Source: Streptomyces sp. DI166
GTDB lineage: Bacteria > Actinomycetota > Actinomycetes > Streptomycetales > Streptomycetaceae
Reading direction: 5' to 3'
Assembly: GCF_900091315.1 (NCBI RefSeq)
Contig: NZ_FLSP01000039.1
Location: 1 to 64,000 of the forward strand
Length of the DNA: 64,000 nt
The position numbers and the translations under genes are program-made. This document shows, piece by piece, positions 30,219 through 38,935 of this stretch (position 1 is the stretch's first letter; each line of letters opens with the position of its first letter). The notes under the pieces are model-generated. The model was given only the letters and a program-made list of their open reading frames with translations. It had not been told where the DNA came from and ran no database searches.

Positions 30219-33200
30219 ATGGAGAACGATCAGACAGCACGGCGTCAGGCGCCGAGCGCCAATGAGGGCTGGCCGCTGGCCGCCCGCAGACTGCTGACCC
30301 GCCGTGAGGTTTCGGCCGATGGCCGTGCCGTGTTCGGCGCCGGTGACCCCACGTGGGAGGGCTTCTACCGGGACCGCTGGGCACACGACAAGGTCGTGCG
30401 CTCCACGCATGGCGTGAACTGCACCGGTTCCTGCTCATGGATGGTGTACGTCAAGGACGGCATCATCACCTGGGAGCACCAGGCGACGGACTATCCGTCG
30501 ATCGGTGCGGACTGCCCGGAGTACGAGCCGCGCGGCTGCCCGCGCGGGGCCTCGTTCTCCTGGTACACCTACTCCCCCAGCCGCGTCCGCTACCCCTACG
30601 TGCGGGGCGAGCTGCTGAAGCTGTGGCGCGAGGCGCGCCGCCGGCTCGGCGACCCGGTGGCGGCCTGGGCGGAGATCACCGGCGATCCGGCGAAGGCCCG
30701 CGCCTACAAGCGCGCCCGTGGCAAGGGCGGCCTGGTGCGCGCCGACTGGGACGAGGTGACCGAGCTGATCGCCGCGGCCCATGTGCACACCATCGAGGCG
30801 TACGGCCCGGACCGGGTCGCCGGTTTCTCGCCGATCCCGGCGATGTCCATGGCCTCGTTCGCGGCGGGCGCCCGCTTCATGTCGCTGATCGGCGGCACGC
30901 TGCTGTCGTTCTACGACTGGTACGCGGACCTGCCGGTGGCCTCGCCACAGGTCTTCGGCGACCAGACGGACGTGCCGGAGGCAGCCGACTGGTGGAACGC
31001 CGGCTATCTGATCATGTGGGGCTCCAACATCCCGGTGACCCGCACCCCCGACGCGCACTTCCTGACCGAGACGCGCTACAACGGCACCAAGATCGTCGCG
31101 GTCAGCCCCGACTACGCCGACAACGTCAAGCACGCCGACGAGTGGGTGTCCCCGCACCCCGGCACCGACGGGGCGCTGGCGATGGCCATGGGCCATGTCA
31201 TCCTGCGCGAGTTCCTGGTCGACCGTGAAGTGCCGTACTTCCGGGACTACATGCGCAAGTTCACCGACGCCCCCTTCCTGGTGACCCTGCGCGAGCGCGA
31301 GCACGGTCTGGTGCCCGACGGCTTCCTCACCGCCGCCGACCTGGGCCGCGACACCGAGAACGCCGAGTCCAAGACGGTGCTCATCGACTCCGCCACCGGA
31401 CAGCCGGTCGTGCCCAACGGCTCCCTCGGCTTCCGCTGGGGCGACTCGGAGCCCGGCCGCTGGAACCTCGACCTCGGCGACACCGTGCCCGAGATGAGCC
31501 TGCTGGACACGGCCGAGGACACCGTCGCGGTCGCCCTGCCCCGCTTCGACGAGGGCGGCACCGAGGGCGGCTCGGTCATGGTCCGCGGGGTGCCGGTGCG
31601 GCGCGTGGGCGGACGTCTGGTGACCACCGTCTTCGACCTGATGCTCGCCCAGTACGGCGTGCAGCGGCCGGGCCTGCCGGGCTCGTGGCCGGAGTCGTAC
31701 GAGGACGCCTCGCAGCCGTACACCCCGGCCTGGCAGGAGACCGTCACCTCGGTGCCCGCCGAGCAGGCGGCCCGGATCGCCCGGGAGTTCGCCCGCAACG
31801 CCGAGCGCACCCAGGGCCGTTCGATGATCGCGCTGGGCGCGGGCACCAACCACTGGTTCCACTCGGACACCATCTACCGCGCGTTCCTGGCGCTGGTGAC
31901 GATGACCGGCTGCCAGGGCGTCAACGGCGGCGGCTGGGCGCACTACGTGGGCCAGGAGAAGATCCGCCCCGTCACCGGACTCCAGCACCTGGCGTTCGCC
32001 TTCGACTGGCAGCGGCCGACCCGGCACATGGCGGGGACCTCCTACTGGTACCTGAACTCCGACCAGTGGCGCTACGAGGCGTTCGGTCCGGACGAGCTGG
32101 CCTCCCCGCTGGGCGAGGGCCGGTTCGCGGGCAAGGGGTTCGCCGATGTGCTCGCCCAGGCGGTGCGCCTGGGCTGGACGCCGGGGCACCCCGGCTTCAA
32201 CCGCAACCCGCTGGACCTGGCCGACGAGGCGAAGTCGCTGGGCCGTACGGTCCAGGAGCACATCGTGACCGAACTGAAGGCGGGACGGCTGAAGTTCGCC
32301 GCGGAGGACCCGGACGACCCGGCCAACTTCCCGCGCGTGCTGACCGTCTGGCGGGCCAACCTGCTCGGCTCGTCCGGCAAGGGCAACGAGTACTTCCTGC
32401 GCCACCTGCTCGGCACCGACGCCGCCGTGCGCTCCGCGGAGACCCCGCCGGAGGGCCGCCCCGAGGACGTGGTGTGGCGGGAGGAAGCACCCGAGGGCAA
32501 GCTCGACCTGCTGGTCGACATCGACTTCCGGATGACCTCCACCGGACTGCTCTCCGACGTGGTCCTGCCGGCCGCGACCTGGTACGAGAAGGACGACCTG
32601 TCCAGCACGGACATGCACCCCTTCGTGCACGCCTTCACCCCGGCCATCGCCCCGCCCTGGCAGGCCCGCACCGACTACGACACGTTCCTCGCGATCGCCG
32701 ACCGGTTCAGCGAACTGGCCGCCGACCACCTGGGCAGGCGCACCGACGTCCTGCCCGTGCCGCTGCTGCACGACACCCCCGACGAACTCGCCCAGCCCGG
32801 CGGGACCGTGAAGGACTGGCGCACAGGCGAGTGCGAACCGATCCCCGGCAGGACCATGCCGAAGCTCGTCGTCATCGAGCGGGACTACGGCGCGACCGCC
32901 GAGAAGATGCGCGCGGTGGGTCCGCTGCTGGACACCCTCGGCACCACCACCAAGGGTGTCACCGTCCACCCGGACAAGGAACTGGACGAACTGCGCCGCC
33001 GCTGCGGCACCGTGCGCGACGGTATCGCCGCCGGCCGGCCCGCGCTGGCCACCGCGTCCGACATGTGCGAGGCGATCCTCGCCCTGTCCGGCACCACCAA
33101 CGGCCGCCTCGCCACCGAGGGCTTCCGCGAACTGGAGCGGCAGACCGGCAGCGAGGGGCTGGTGGAACTCGCCTCGGAGCGGGAGGCGGAGCGCATCACC

Positions 33201-33917
33201 TTCGCCGACACCCGCACCCAGCCGCGCGCGGTGATGACGTCCTACGAGTGGTCGGGCTCGGAGACCGGCGGGCGCCGCTACTCGCCCTTCGTCATCAACA
33301 CCGAGCACCTCAAGCCCTGGCACACCCTCACCGGCCGCCAGCACTTCTTCGTCCAGCACGACTGGATGGCCGAGTTCGGCGAACAACTGCCCGTCTACCG
33401 GCCGCCGTTGAACACCCCCCGGCACTACGGCGACGAGCACCTGAACGAGGACGGCCGGGCCGAGGTCACCGTCCGGTACCTCACCCCGCACTCGAAGTGG
33501 TCCATCCACTCGAACTACCAGGACAACAAGTACATGCTCGACCTGTCCCGCGGCGGCCCGACGATCTGGATGTCGCTCGCGGACGCCGAGAAGATCGGCG
33601 TCAAGGACAACGAGTGGATCGAGGCGTACAACCGCAACGGCGTGGTCGCGGCGCGAGCGGTGGTCACCCACCGGATGCCCGAGGGCACGGTGTACATGTA
33701 CCACGCCCAGGACCGCAACGTGAACGTGCCGAAGACCGAGGTCAGCGGCCGGCGCGGCGGCATCCACAACTCCCTGACCCGGCTGCTGCTCAAGCCCACC
33801 CACCTCGCGGGCGGCTACGCGCAGTTCACCTACGCCTTCAACTACTACGGCCCTACCGGCAACCAGCGCGACGAGGTCACCGTCATCCGCCGCCGCAGCC
33901 AGCAAGTGGAGTACTGA
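30219..33917 (+). CDS. narG: Respiratory nitrate reductase alpha subunit NarG
   Basis: 1232 residues, full length for NarG. This is the molybdenum bis-MGD catalytic subunit, reducing nitrate to nitrite on the inner face of the membrane. The N-terminal iron-sulfur site FS0 has the NarG-type ligands STHGVNCTGSCSW (His about 64, Cys 68 and 72) with a fourth Cys in ADCPEYEPRGCPRG. Other conserved blocks include NAGYLIMWGSNIPVTRTPDAHFLTE, GAGTNHWFHSDTIYR, GCQGVNGGGWAHYVGQEK and the molybdopterin-binding C-terminus ending TYAFNYYGPTGNQRDE. It starts at ATG 30219. It lacks a Tat signal and begins a five-gene operon (1-nt gap to narH). Confidence 0.97.
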   Translation: MENDQTARRQAPSANEGWPLAARRLLTRREVSADGRAVFGAGDPTWEGFYRDRWAHDKVVRSTHGVNCTGSCSWMVYVKDGIITWEHQATDYPSIGADCPEYEPRGCPRGASFSWYTYSPSRVRYPYVRGELLKLWREARRRLGDPVAAWAEITGDPAKARAYKRARGKGGLVRADWDEVTELIAAAHVHTIEAYGPDRVAGFSPIPAMSMASFAAGARFMSLIGGTLLSFYDWYADLPVASPQVFGDQTDVPEAADWWNAGYLIMWGSNIPVTRTPDAHFLTETRYNGTKIVAVSPDYADNVKHADEWVSPHPGTDGALAMAMGHVILREFLVDREVPYFRDYMRKFTDAPFLVTLREREHGLVPDGFLTAADLGRDTENAESKTVLIDSATGQPVVPNGSLGFRWGDSEPGRWNLDLGDTVPEMSLLDTAEDTVAVALPRFDEGGTEGGSVMVRGVPVRRVGGRLVTTVFDLMLAQYGVQRPGLPGSWPESYEDASQPYTPAWQETVTSVPAEQAARIAREFARNAERTQGRSMIALGAGTNHWFHSDTIYRAFLALVTMTGCQGVNGGGWAHYVGQEKIRPVTGLQHLAFAFDWQRPTRHMAGTSYWYLNSDQWRYEAFGPDELASPLGEGRFAGKGFADVLAQAVRLGWTPGHPGFNRNPLDLADEAKSLGRTVQEHIVTELKAGRLKFAAEDPDDPANFPRVLTVWRANLLGSSGKGNEYFLRHLLGTDAAVRSAETPPEGRPEDVVWREEAPEGKLDLLVDIDFRMTSTGLLSDVVLPAATWYEKDDLSSTDMHPFVHAFTPAIAPPWQARTDYDTFLAIADRFSELAADHLGRRTDVLPVPLLHDTPDELAQPGGTVKDWRTGECEPIPGRTMPKLVVIERDYGATAEKMRAVGPLLDTLGTTTKGVTVHPDKELDELRRRCGTVRDGIAAGRPALATASDMCEAILALSGTTNGRLATEGFRELERQTGSEGLVELASEREAERITFADTRTQPRAVMTSYEWSGSETGGRRYSPFVINTEHLKPWHTLTGRQHFFVQHDWMAEFGEQLPVYRPPLNTPRHYGDEHLNEDGRAEVTVRYLTPHSKWSIHSNYQDNKYMLDLSRGGPTIWMSLADAEKIGVKDNEWIEAYNRNGVVAARAVVTHRMPEGTVYMYHAQDRNVNVPKTEVSGRRGGIHNSLTRLLLKPTHLAGGYAQFTYAFNYYGPTGNQRDEVTVIRRRSQQVEY

Positions 33918-33918
33918 C

Positions 33919-35454
33919 ATGCGCGTCATGGCACAGATCGCGATGGTGATGAACCTCGACAAGTGCATCGGCTGCCACACCTGCTCGGTCACCTGCAAGC
34001 AGACGTGGACCAACCGCACCGGCGTCGAGTACGCCTGGTTCAACAACGTCGAGACCAAGCCCGGCGTCGGCTACCCGCGCCGCTACGAGGACCAGGAGCA
34101 GTGGAAGGGCGGCTGGATGCTCGACAAGCGCGGCCGACTGGTGCTGCGCTCGGGCGGCAGGATCAAGCGGCTGCTGTCGCTGTTCTCCAACCCGGACCTG
34201 CCGTCCATCGAGGACTACTACGAGCCGGTCACGTACGACTACGACAACCTGGTCAACGCCCCGGCCCAGAAGGACATCCCGGTCGCGCGTCCCCGCTCGG
34301 TCCTCACCGGCAGGCCCACCGCCATCACCTGGGGCGCCAACTGGGAGGACGGCCTGGGCGGGGCGCCCGAGAACGCGGGCGCGGACCCCAACCTCAGCGG
34401 TGAGTGGGCGCAGAAGGTCAAGTTCGAGTTCGAGCAGACCTTCCTCTTCCACCTGCCCCGGCTGTGCGAGCACTGCCTCAACCCGGCCTGTGTGTCGGCC
34501 TGTCCTTCCGGCGCGATGTACAAGCGGGTCGAGGACGGCATCGTGCTGGTCGACCAGGACCGGTGCCGCGGCTGGCGGATGTGCGTGACGGCGTGCCCGT
34601 ACAAGAAGGTGTACGTCAACCACGCCACCGGCAAGGCCGAGAAGTGCACCTTCTGCTTCCCGCGGATCGAGGCCGGCCAGCCCACCGTCTGCTCCGAGAC
34701 CTGCGTGGGACGCCTGCGCTACCTGGGCCTGCTGCTGTACGACGCCGACCGCGTCGGAGAGGCCGCCGCGACGCCGGACGAGAAGGACCTGCTGGACGCC
34801 CAGCGCAACGTCTTCCTCGACCCGCACGATCCCGAAGTCGCCGCCGCGGCACGGGAGTCCGGCATCCCCGAGGACTGGCTGGACGCGGCCCGCCGCTCCC
34901 CGGTGTACGCCCTGGTGTCCCGGTACAAGGTGGCGCTGCCGCTGCACCCGGAGTACCGCACCCTGCCGATGGTCTGGTACGTGCCGCCGCTGTCGCCGGT
35001 GCTGGACGCCGTGGACGCGGCGGGCGGCAACCAGGACGACCCGGACCACGTCTTCGCGGCCGTCACCCGGCTGCGGATCCCGCTGGAGTACCTGGCGGAG
35101 CTGTTCACCGCCGGGGACACGGACGTGGTGGCCGGGGTGCTGATGAAGCTGACCGCGCTGCGCTCGTACATGCGTGAGCGCACCCTCGGCGAGGACGGCG
35201 ACGAGACCGCCCTGAAGGCCGTCGGGCTCACCGCGCGCGAGGCGCAGGACCTGCACCGGCTGCTGGCGGTGGCCAAGTACAACGACCGGTACGTCGTCCC
35301 GGCCGCGCACAAGGAGGACGCGGCCGCGCTGACCGCGATGGAGAACCGCTGCCCGGTCGAGACCTCCGGCGAGCCGGAGCCCCGCAAGGTCATGCTCGGC
35401 ATCCCGACCCTGCGCCGCCGTACGCCCGAAGCCCCCTCCGGAGGCCACGCATGA
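33919..35454 (+). CDS. narH: Respiratory nitrate reductase beta subunit NarH
   Basis: 511 residues. Four iron-sulfur clusters pass electrons from NarI to NarG. Cys sets seen: CIGCHTCSVTCK (16-26), CEHCLNPACVSACPSG (about 190-205), DRCRGWRMCVTACPYKK, where Trp replaces one Cys as in all NarH (3Fe-4S cluster), and KCTFCFPRIEAGQPTVCSETC. It begins one base after the narG stop and its end overlaps narJ by 4 nt, so NarG:NarH:NarJ synthesis is coupled. Confidence 0.97.
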   Translation: MRVMAQIAMVMNLDKCIGCHTCSVTCKQTWTNRTGVEYAWFNNVETKPGVGYPRRYEDQEQWKGGWMLDKRGRLVLRSGGRIKRLLSLFSNPDLPSIEDYYEPVTYDYDNLVNAPAQKDIPVARPRSVLTGRPTAITWGANWEDGLGGAPENAGADPNLSGEWAQKVKFEFEQTFLFHLPRLCEHCLNPACVSACPSGAMYKRVEDGIVLVDQDRCRGWRMCVTACPYKKVYVNHATGKAEKCTFCFPRIEAGQPTVCSETCVGRLRYLGLLLYDADRVGEAAATPDEKDLLDAQRNVFLDPHDPEVAAAARESGIPEDWLDAARRSPVYALVSRYKVALPLHPEYRTLPMVWYVPPLSPVLDAVDAAGGNQDDPDHVFAAVTRLRIPLEYLAELFTAGDTDVVAGVLMKLTALRSYMRERTLGEDGDETALKAVGLTAREAQDLHRLLAVAKYNDRYVVPAAHKEDAAALTAMENRCPVETSGEPEPRKVMLGIPTLRRRTPEAPSGGHA

Positions 35455-36218
35455 GCCCGCTGTCCCCGTCGCTCCCCACCCGGGTCCGCACCAAGGTCCG
35501 CGCGGCCGTGCGCCGCCCGACGCGGCTCACCCCCGAGGAGACCGAGGCACGCACCCTGGTCCTGCGACTGTGCTCGCTCGCGCTCCAGTACCCGGACAGT
35601 GAACTGGCCGCCTCCGGAGCGGTGCTGACCTCGACCGTCCGGGCGCTGCCCGAATCCCCCGCCAGGGAGCACCTGGCCGCCTTCACCGACTGGTTCACCG
35701 GGCAGGAACTGGACGCGCTGGAACGGCACTACGTCGAGATGTTCGACCTGCGCCGCAAGAGCAGCCTGTACCTGACCTACTACCTGCACGGCGACACCCG
35801 CCGCCGGGGCATGGCCCTGCTCACCCTCAACCAGCGCTACCGGGCGGCCGGTTGGGAGATCGGCGGCGGTGAGCTGCCCGACCATCTGCCGGTCGTCCTG
35901 GAGTTCGCGGCGCTGGCCGGGCCGGCCGGCGGCGAGGCCCCGCTGCGCCAGCACCGGCGCGGGCTGGAGCTGATCCACCGCGCGCTGACCGACGCCGACT
36001 CCCCCTACCGGCATGTGCTCGCCGCCCTGCTGACCCTCCTGCCGCCGCCCACCGAGGCCGACGAGGCGGCGCTGGCCAAGCTCGCCGCCGAGGGCCCGCC
36101 GAACGAGGAGGTCGGCCTCGACCCCTACGGCGCCTACGGGGACGGCGAGTTCGCGCCCCCGGGCACCTTCGTGCCGCCCCTGCCCGCCCCGCCCACCCTT
36201 TCGGAAGGCCCCCGATGA
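35451..36218 (+). CDS. narJ: Nitrate reductase assembly chaperone NarJ
   Basis: 255 residues of the TorD/NarJ chaperone family that holds apo-NarGH until the molybdenum cofactor is inserted. An all-helical N-terminal domain contains LCSLALQYPDSEL and HYVEMFDLRRKSSLYLTYYLHGDTRRRGMALL, the strongest NarJ signature, then ELPDHLPVVLEFAAL. The Pro/Gly-rich C-terminal tail is variable. ATGA overlaps both neighbours (35451-35454 and 36215-36218). Confidence 0.95.
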   Translation: MSPLSPSLPTRVRTKVRAAVRRPTRLTPEETEARTLVLRLCSLALQYPDSELAASGAVLTSTVRALPESPAREHLAAFTDWFTGQELDALERHYVEMFDLRRKSSLYLTYYLHGDTRRRGMALLTLNQRYRAAGWEIGGGELPDHLPVVLEFAALAGPAGGEAPLRQHRRGLELIHRALTDADSPYRHVLAALLTLLPPPTEADEAALAKLAAEGPPNEEVGLDPYGAYGDGEFAPPGTFVPPLPAPPTLSEGPR

Positions 36219-36997
36219 ACGCCGCCGACACCTCCTGGGCCGCCGCCTCGACGAGCGGCGCCGACCTGCTGCTGTGGGTCGCCCTGCCCTACATCTGCCT
36301 CGCCGTGTTCGCGGTCGGCCACGTCTGGCGCTACCGGCAGGACCAGTTCGGCTGGACCTCCCGCACCAGCCAGCTCCTGGAGCACCGGTGGCTGCGCTGG
36401 GGCAGCCCGCTGTTCCACCTCGGCGCCTTCATGGTGATCGCCGGACATGTGGTGGGCCTTGCCATCCCCGACTCGTGGACCGAGGCCGTGGGCATCAGCG
36501 AGCACGCGTACCACACCACGGCGGTGTGGGCCGGTTCGGTGGCGGGCGTCGCCATGGTCACCGGCCTGGGCATGCTGTGCGCCCGCAGGCTGCTGACCCG
36601 GAGCATCCGGCTCGGCACCGACCGCAGCGACAAGCTGCTGTTCCCGCTGCTGTCCGTCACCGTGGTGCTGGGCATCACCGCGACCGCCGCGCACAACGTC
36701 TTCGGCGGCGGCTACGACTACCGCGAGACCGTCTCCGTCTGGTTCCGCGGCCTGTTCGCCCTCCAGCCCCGGCCGGAGGCCATCGCGGAGGCGCCGCTGC
36801 TGTTCCAGCTCCACGCCCTGAGCGCCTGTCTCCTCTTCGCGGCCTGGCCGTTCACCCGGCTCGTCCATGTGTGGAGCGCCCCGATCGGGTACCTGGCCCG
36901 GCCGTACCTGGTCTACCGGCGGCGGGCCACCACGGCGGCCGCGCCCGCTCCGGGCGGCCGGTCCTCGCAGTCGGCCGGGACCCGGCGGGCCGCATGA
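36215..36997 (+). CDS. narI: Respiratory nitrate reductase gamma subunit NarI
   Basis: 260 residues, five transmembrane helices, the dihaem cytochrome b membrane anchor that oxidises menaquinol. ALPYICLAVFAVGHVWRYRQDQFGWTSRTSQLLE is the NarI N-terminal signature. His ligands for the two haems are in FHLGAFMVIAGHVVGLAIP and in the C-terminal LFQLHALSACLLFAAWPFTRLVHVWSAP. The stop overlaps the next start (ATGA, 36994-36997). Confidence 0.96.
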   Translation: MNAADTSWAAASTSGADLLLWVALPYICLAVFAVGHVWRYRQDQFGWTSRTSQLLEHRWLRWGSPLFHLGAFMVIAGHVVGLAIPDSWTEAVGISEHAYHTTAVWAGSVAGVAMVTGLGMLCARRLLTRSIRLGTDRSDKLLFPLLSVTVVLGITATAAHNVFGGGYDYRETVSVWFRGLFALQPRPEAIAEAPLLFQLHALSACLLFAAWPFTRLVHVWSAPIGYLARPYLVYRRRATTAAAPAPGGRSSQSAGTRRAA

Positions 36998-37629
36998 GCC
37001 AGGGGTCCGCGCTCACCCCCGACGCCCCGCCCGTCCGGCGCCCCGCCGAGACGGGCGGGCGGCGCCGAACCGCCTGGGTGATGGTCGTCACCGGGACCGT
37101 CGGCTGGCTCGCCTCGTTCCAGCTCACCCTGGACGACTGGCGGCTGCTGCGGGACCCCTCCTACCAGCCGTCCTGCAACATCAGTCCGGTCGTCAGCTGC
37201 GGCAGCGTCATGTCCAGCCCGCAGGGCAGCCTGTTCGGCTTCCCCAACATGCTGCTCGGGCTCGGCGCGTTCGCCGCCGTGGCGGCCCTGGGCGTCGCCG
37301 TGCTGTTCGGGGCGCGGCTGCACCGGGGGCTGTGGCTCGCTCTGGGCGGCGGGGCGCTGGCGGGGGTGGTGTTCACGCACTGGCTGATCGGCCAGTCCCT
37401 GTACGAGCTGAACAAGATCTGCCCGTACTGCGTCGTCGTGTGGACCGTGACCATCGCCCTGTTCTGGTACGTGAGCGTGCACTGCATGGAGGAGGGCATC
37501 CTCCGGGTCCCGCGCGCGGTGTGGGAGGTCGTCCGGGACACGCACGTCCTGCTCCTGGGCGCCTGGTACGGGGTGATCGCGCTGCTCGTCCTCACCCGCT
37601 TCTGGTCGTACTGGAGCAGCCTGCTGTGA
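36994..37629 (+). CDS. Vitamin K epoxide reductase (VKOR) family membrane protein
   Basis: 211 residues, about four to five transmembrane helices. The VKOR active-site CxxC is ICPYC (about 146-150) in LYELNKICPYCVVVWTVT; the loop cysteines CNISPVVSCGSVMSS (about 60-75) form the shuttle pair. Bacterial VKORs pass electrons from protein thiols to menaquinone to make disulfide bonds. Here it is the fifth gene of the nar operon, coupled to narI by 4 nt, so its quinone use is linked with nitrate respiration, when oxygen-dependent oxidation stops. Confidence 0.92.
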   Translation: MSQGSALTPDAPPVRRPAETGGRRRTAWVMVVTGTVGWLASFQLTLDDWRLLRDPSYQPSCNISPVVSCGSVMSSPQGSLFGFPNMLLGLGAFAAVAALGVAVLFGARLHRGLWLALGGGALAGVVFTHWLIGQSLYELNKICPYCVVVWTVTIALFWYVSVHCMEEGILRVPRAVWEVVRDTHVLLLGAWYGVIALLVLTRFWSYWSSLL

Positions 37630-37685
37630 CCGGGTCCGCCCGGCCCCGGAGTCGGGACGTTCAGCCCCCGCATCCCGCCCCCGAC

Positions 37686-37704
37686 TGAGGTTAGGTTCAC
37701 CTAA
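37686..37704 (+). promoter_or_regulatory. Iron box (DmdR/IdeR/DtxR type)
   Basis: TGAGGTTAGGTTCACCTAA differs at only two positions from the 19-bp consensus TTAGGTTAGGCTCACCTAA of actinobacterial iron repressors. It ends 35 nt before the methyltransferase ATG at 37739, a typical operator position. Repression by Fe-loaded DmdR is predicted. Confidence 0.72.
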
Positions 37705-37738
37705 GAACCATCGGTGCCGGCAGAGAGCGAGGCACGAC

Positions 37739-38575
37739 ATGGCATCGACGAACCCCCTCCCCGACTCCGCCCCGCTGCCCGGCGACGGGCTCGACGCCTC
37801 CCGGATGCCCGGCCACTGGCTGCTGGCCCGCCTCGGCAAGCGGGTGCTGCGCCCCGGCGGGCTGGAACTGACCCGATGGATGCTCGACACCCTGGCCGTC
37901 GGCCCCGAGGACCGGGTGGTGGAACTCGCCGCGGGACTCGGCACCACCGGCCGGATGACCCTCGAACGCCGCCCGGCCGCCTACACGGCTGTCGACCGTG
38001 ACCCCGCGGCCGTCGCCCACCTCGGCGCCCTCCTCGCCCCCGGCGCGACCGAGGTGACCGCCGTACGGGCCGACGCCGCGGACACCGGACTGCCCTCCGG
38101 CAGCGCCACCGTCGTCTACGGGGAGGCCATGCTGACCATGCAGCCCGACCCCGCCAAGCGCCGCATCGTACGCGAGGCCCGCCGTCTGCTCGCCGGCACC
38201 GGCGGCCGGTACGCCGTCCACGAACTGTGCCTGCTGCCCGAGGACTTGGAGGCGGAGCACGCCGCCGCCGTCACCCGGGACCTCGGCGAGGCCATCCACG
38301 TCGGCGCCCGCCCGCTGACCCCGTCCGACTGGACCGCGCTTCTCGCCGCCGAGGGCTTCACCGTCACCGCCCGCCGCCGGGCGCCGATGGCGCTGCTCGA
38401 ACCGCGCCGGCTCGTCGCCGACGAAGGGCTCGCCGGGGCCGTACGCATCACCGGCCGGGCCCTGCGCGACCCGGTGGCCCGGCGCCGGGTGCGGGAGATG
38501 CGCCGCGTCTTCCGCCGCCACCAGGCCCATCTGGGCGCGATCAGTCTGGTCGCCGCCCCCACCCCGACCGGCTGA
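37739..38575 (+). CDS. SAM-dependent methyltransferase, iron-box controlled
   Basis: 278 residues. The class I motif VVELAAGLGTTGRMTLE (about 59-75) is followed by AYTAVDRDPAAVAHLG, VTAVRADAADTGLPSGSATVVYGEAMLTMQP and LAGTGGRYAVHELCLLPE. A basic C-terminal extension (RRRVREMRRVFRRHQAHLGAISLVA) is unusual for small-molecule enzymes. It follows an iron box and precedes a cupin gene by 12 nt; the two form an iron-regulated pair in an otherwise DevR-type island. Substrate unknown. Confidence 0.85.
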   Translation: MASTNPLPDSAPLPGDGLDASRMPGHWLLARLGKRVLRPGGLELTRWMLDTLAVGPEDRVVELAAGLGTTGRMTLERRPAAYTAVDRDPAAVAHLGALLAPGATEVTAVRADAADTGLPSGSATVVYGEAMLTMQPDPAKRRIVREARRLLAGTGGRYAVHELCLLPEDLEAEHAAAVTRDLGEAIHVGARPLTPSDWTALLAAEGFTVTARRRAPMALLEPRRLVADEGLAGAVRITGRALRDPVARRRVREMRRVFRRHQAHLGAISLVAAPTPTG

Positions 38576-38587
38576 GGAGACAGCGCC

Positions 38588-38935
38588 ATGACCGCCACCG
38601 TGATCACCGACCTGACCGAGGAACTCCCCCTGCCCGAGGACGGCACCCTCAGCCGGGTGCTGTACCGCGACGACCGGCTCCGCGTGGTCGGCTTCGCCTT
38701 CGCGGCGGGGCAGGAACTGACCGAGCACACCTCCGCGCTGCCCGTGGTGATCCAGGTGATCCGGGGCCGCCTGGATCTCGTCCTGGGGGACGAGAAAACT
38801 CAGGCGGAGCCCGGCACTTGGATCCACATGCCCGCACGGATGCCGCACTCGGTGCACGCCGTCGAGCCCACGGTCATGCTGCTGACGATGCTGGCCGACC
38901 CGCGGCCCACGGCTGTCAGTGACCCTGCTGCTTGA
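38588..38935 (+). CDS. Small cupin-domain protein
   Basis: 115 residues, one cupin barrel. Motif 1 reads GQELTEHTSALPVVIQVIRGRLDLVLG, motif 2 PGTWIHMPARMPHSVHA. Two His and one Glu are available for metal binding. Preceded by GAGGAGA, 12 nt after the methyltransferase stop. Its last 20 nt overlap the convergent DevR-type gene. Probably a metal-binding or sensing partner of the methyltransferase; activity not known. Confidence 0.87.
   Translation: MTATVITDLTEELPLPEDGTLSRVLYRDDRLRVVGFAFAAGQELTEHTSALPVVIQVIRGRLDLVLGDEKTQAEPGTWIHMPARMPHSVHAVEPTVMLLTMLADPRPTAVSDPAA

Noticed and set aside
30435..34058. A long open frame of about 1200 codons on the strand opposite narG
   Set aside because: Produced by GC-rich third positions of narG; the predicted protein is low-complexity, has no domain and crosses narG entirely.
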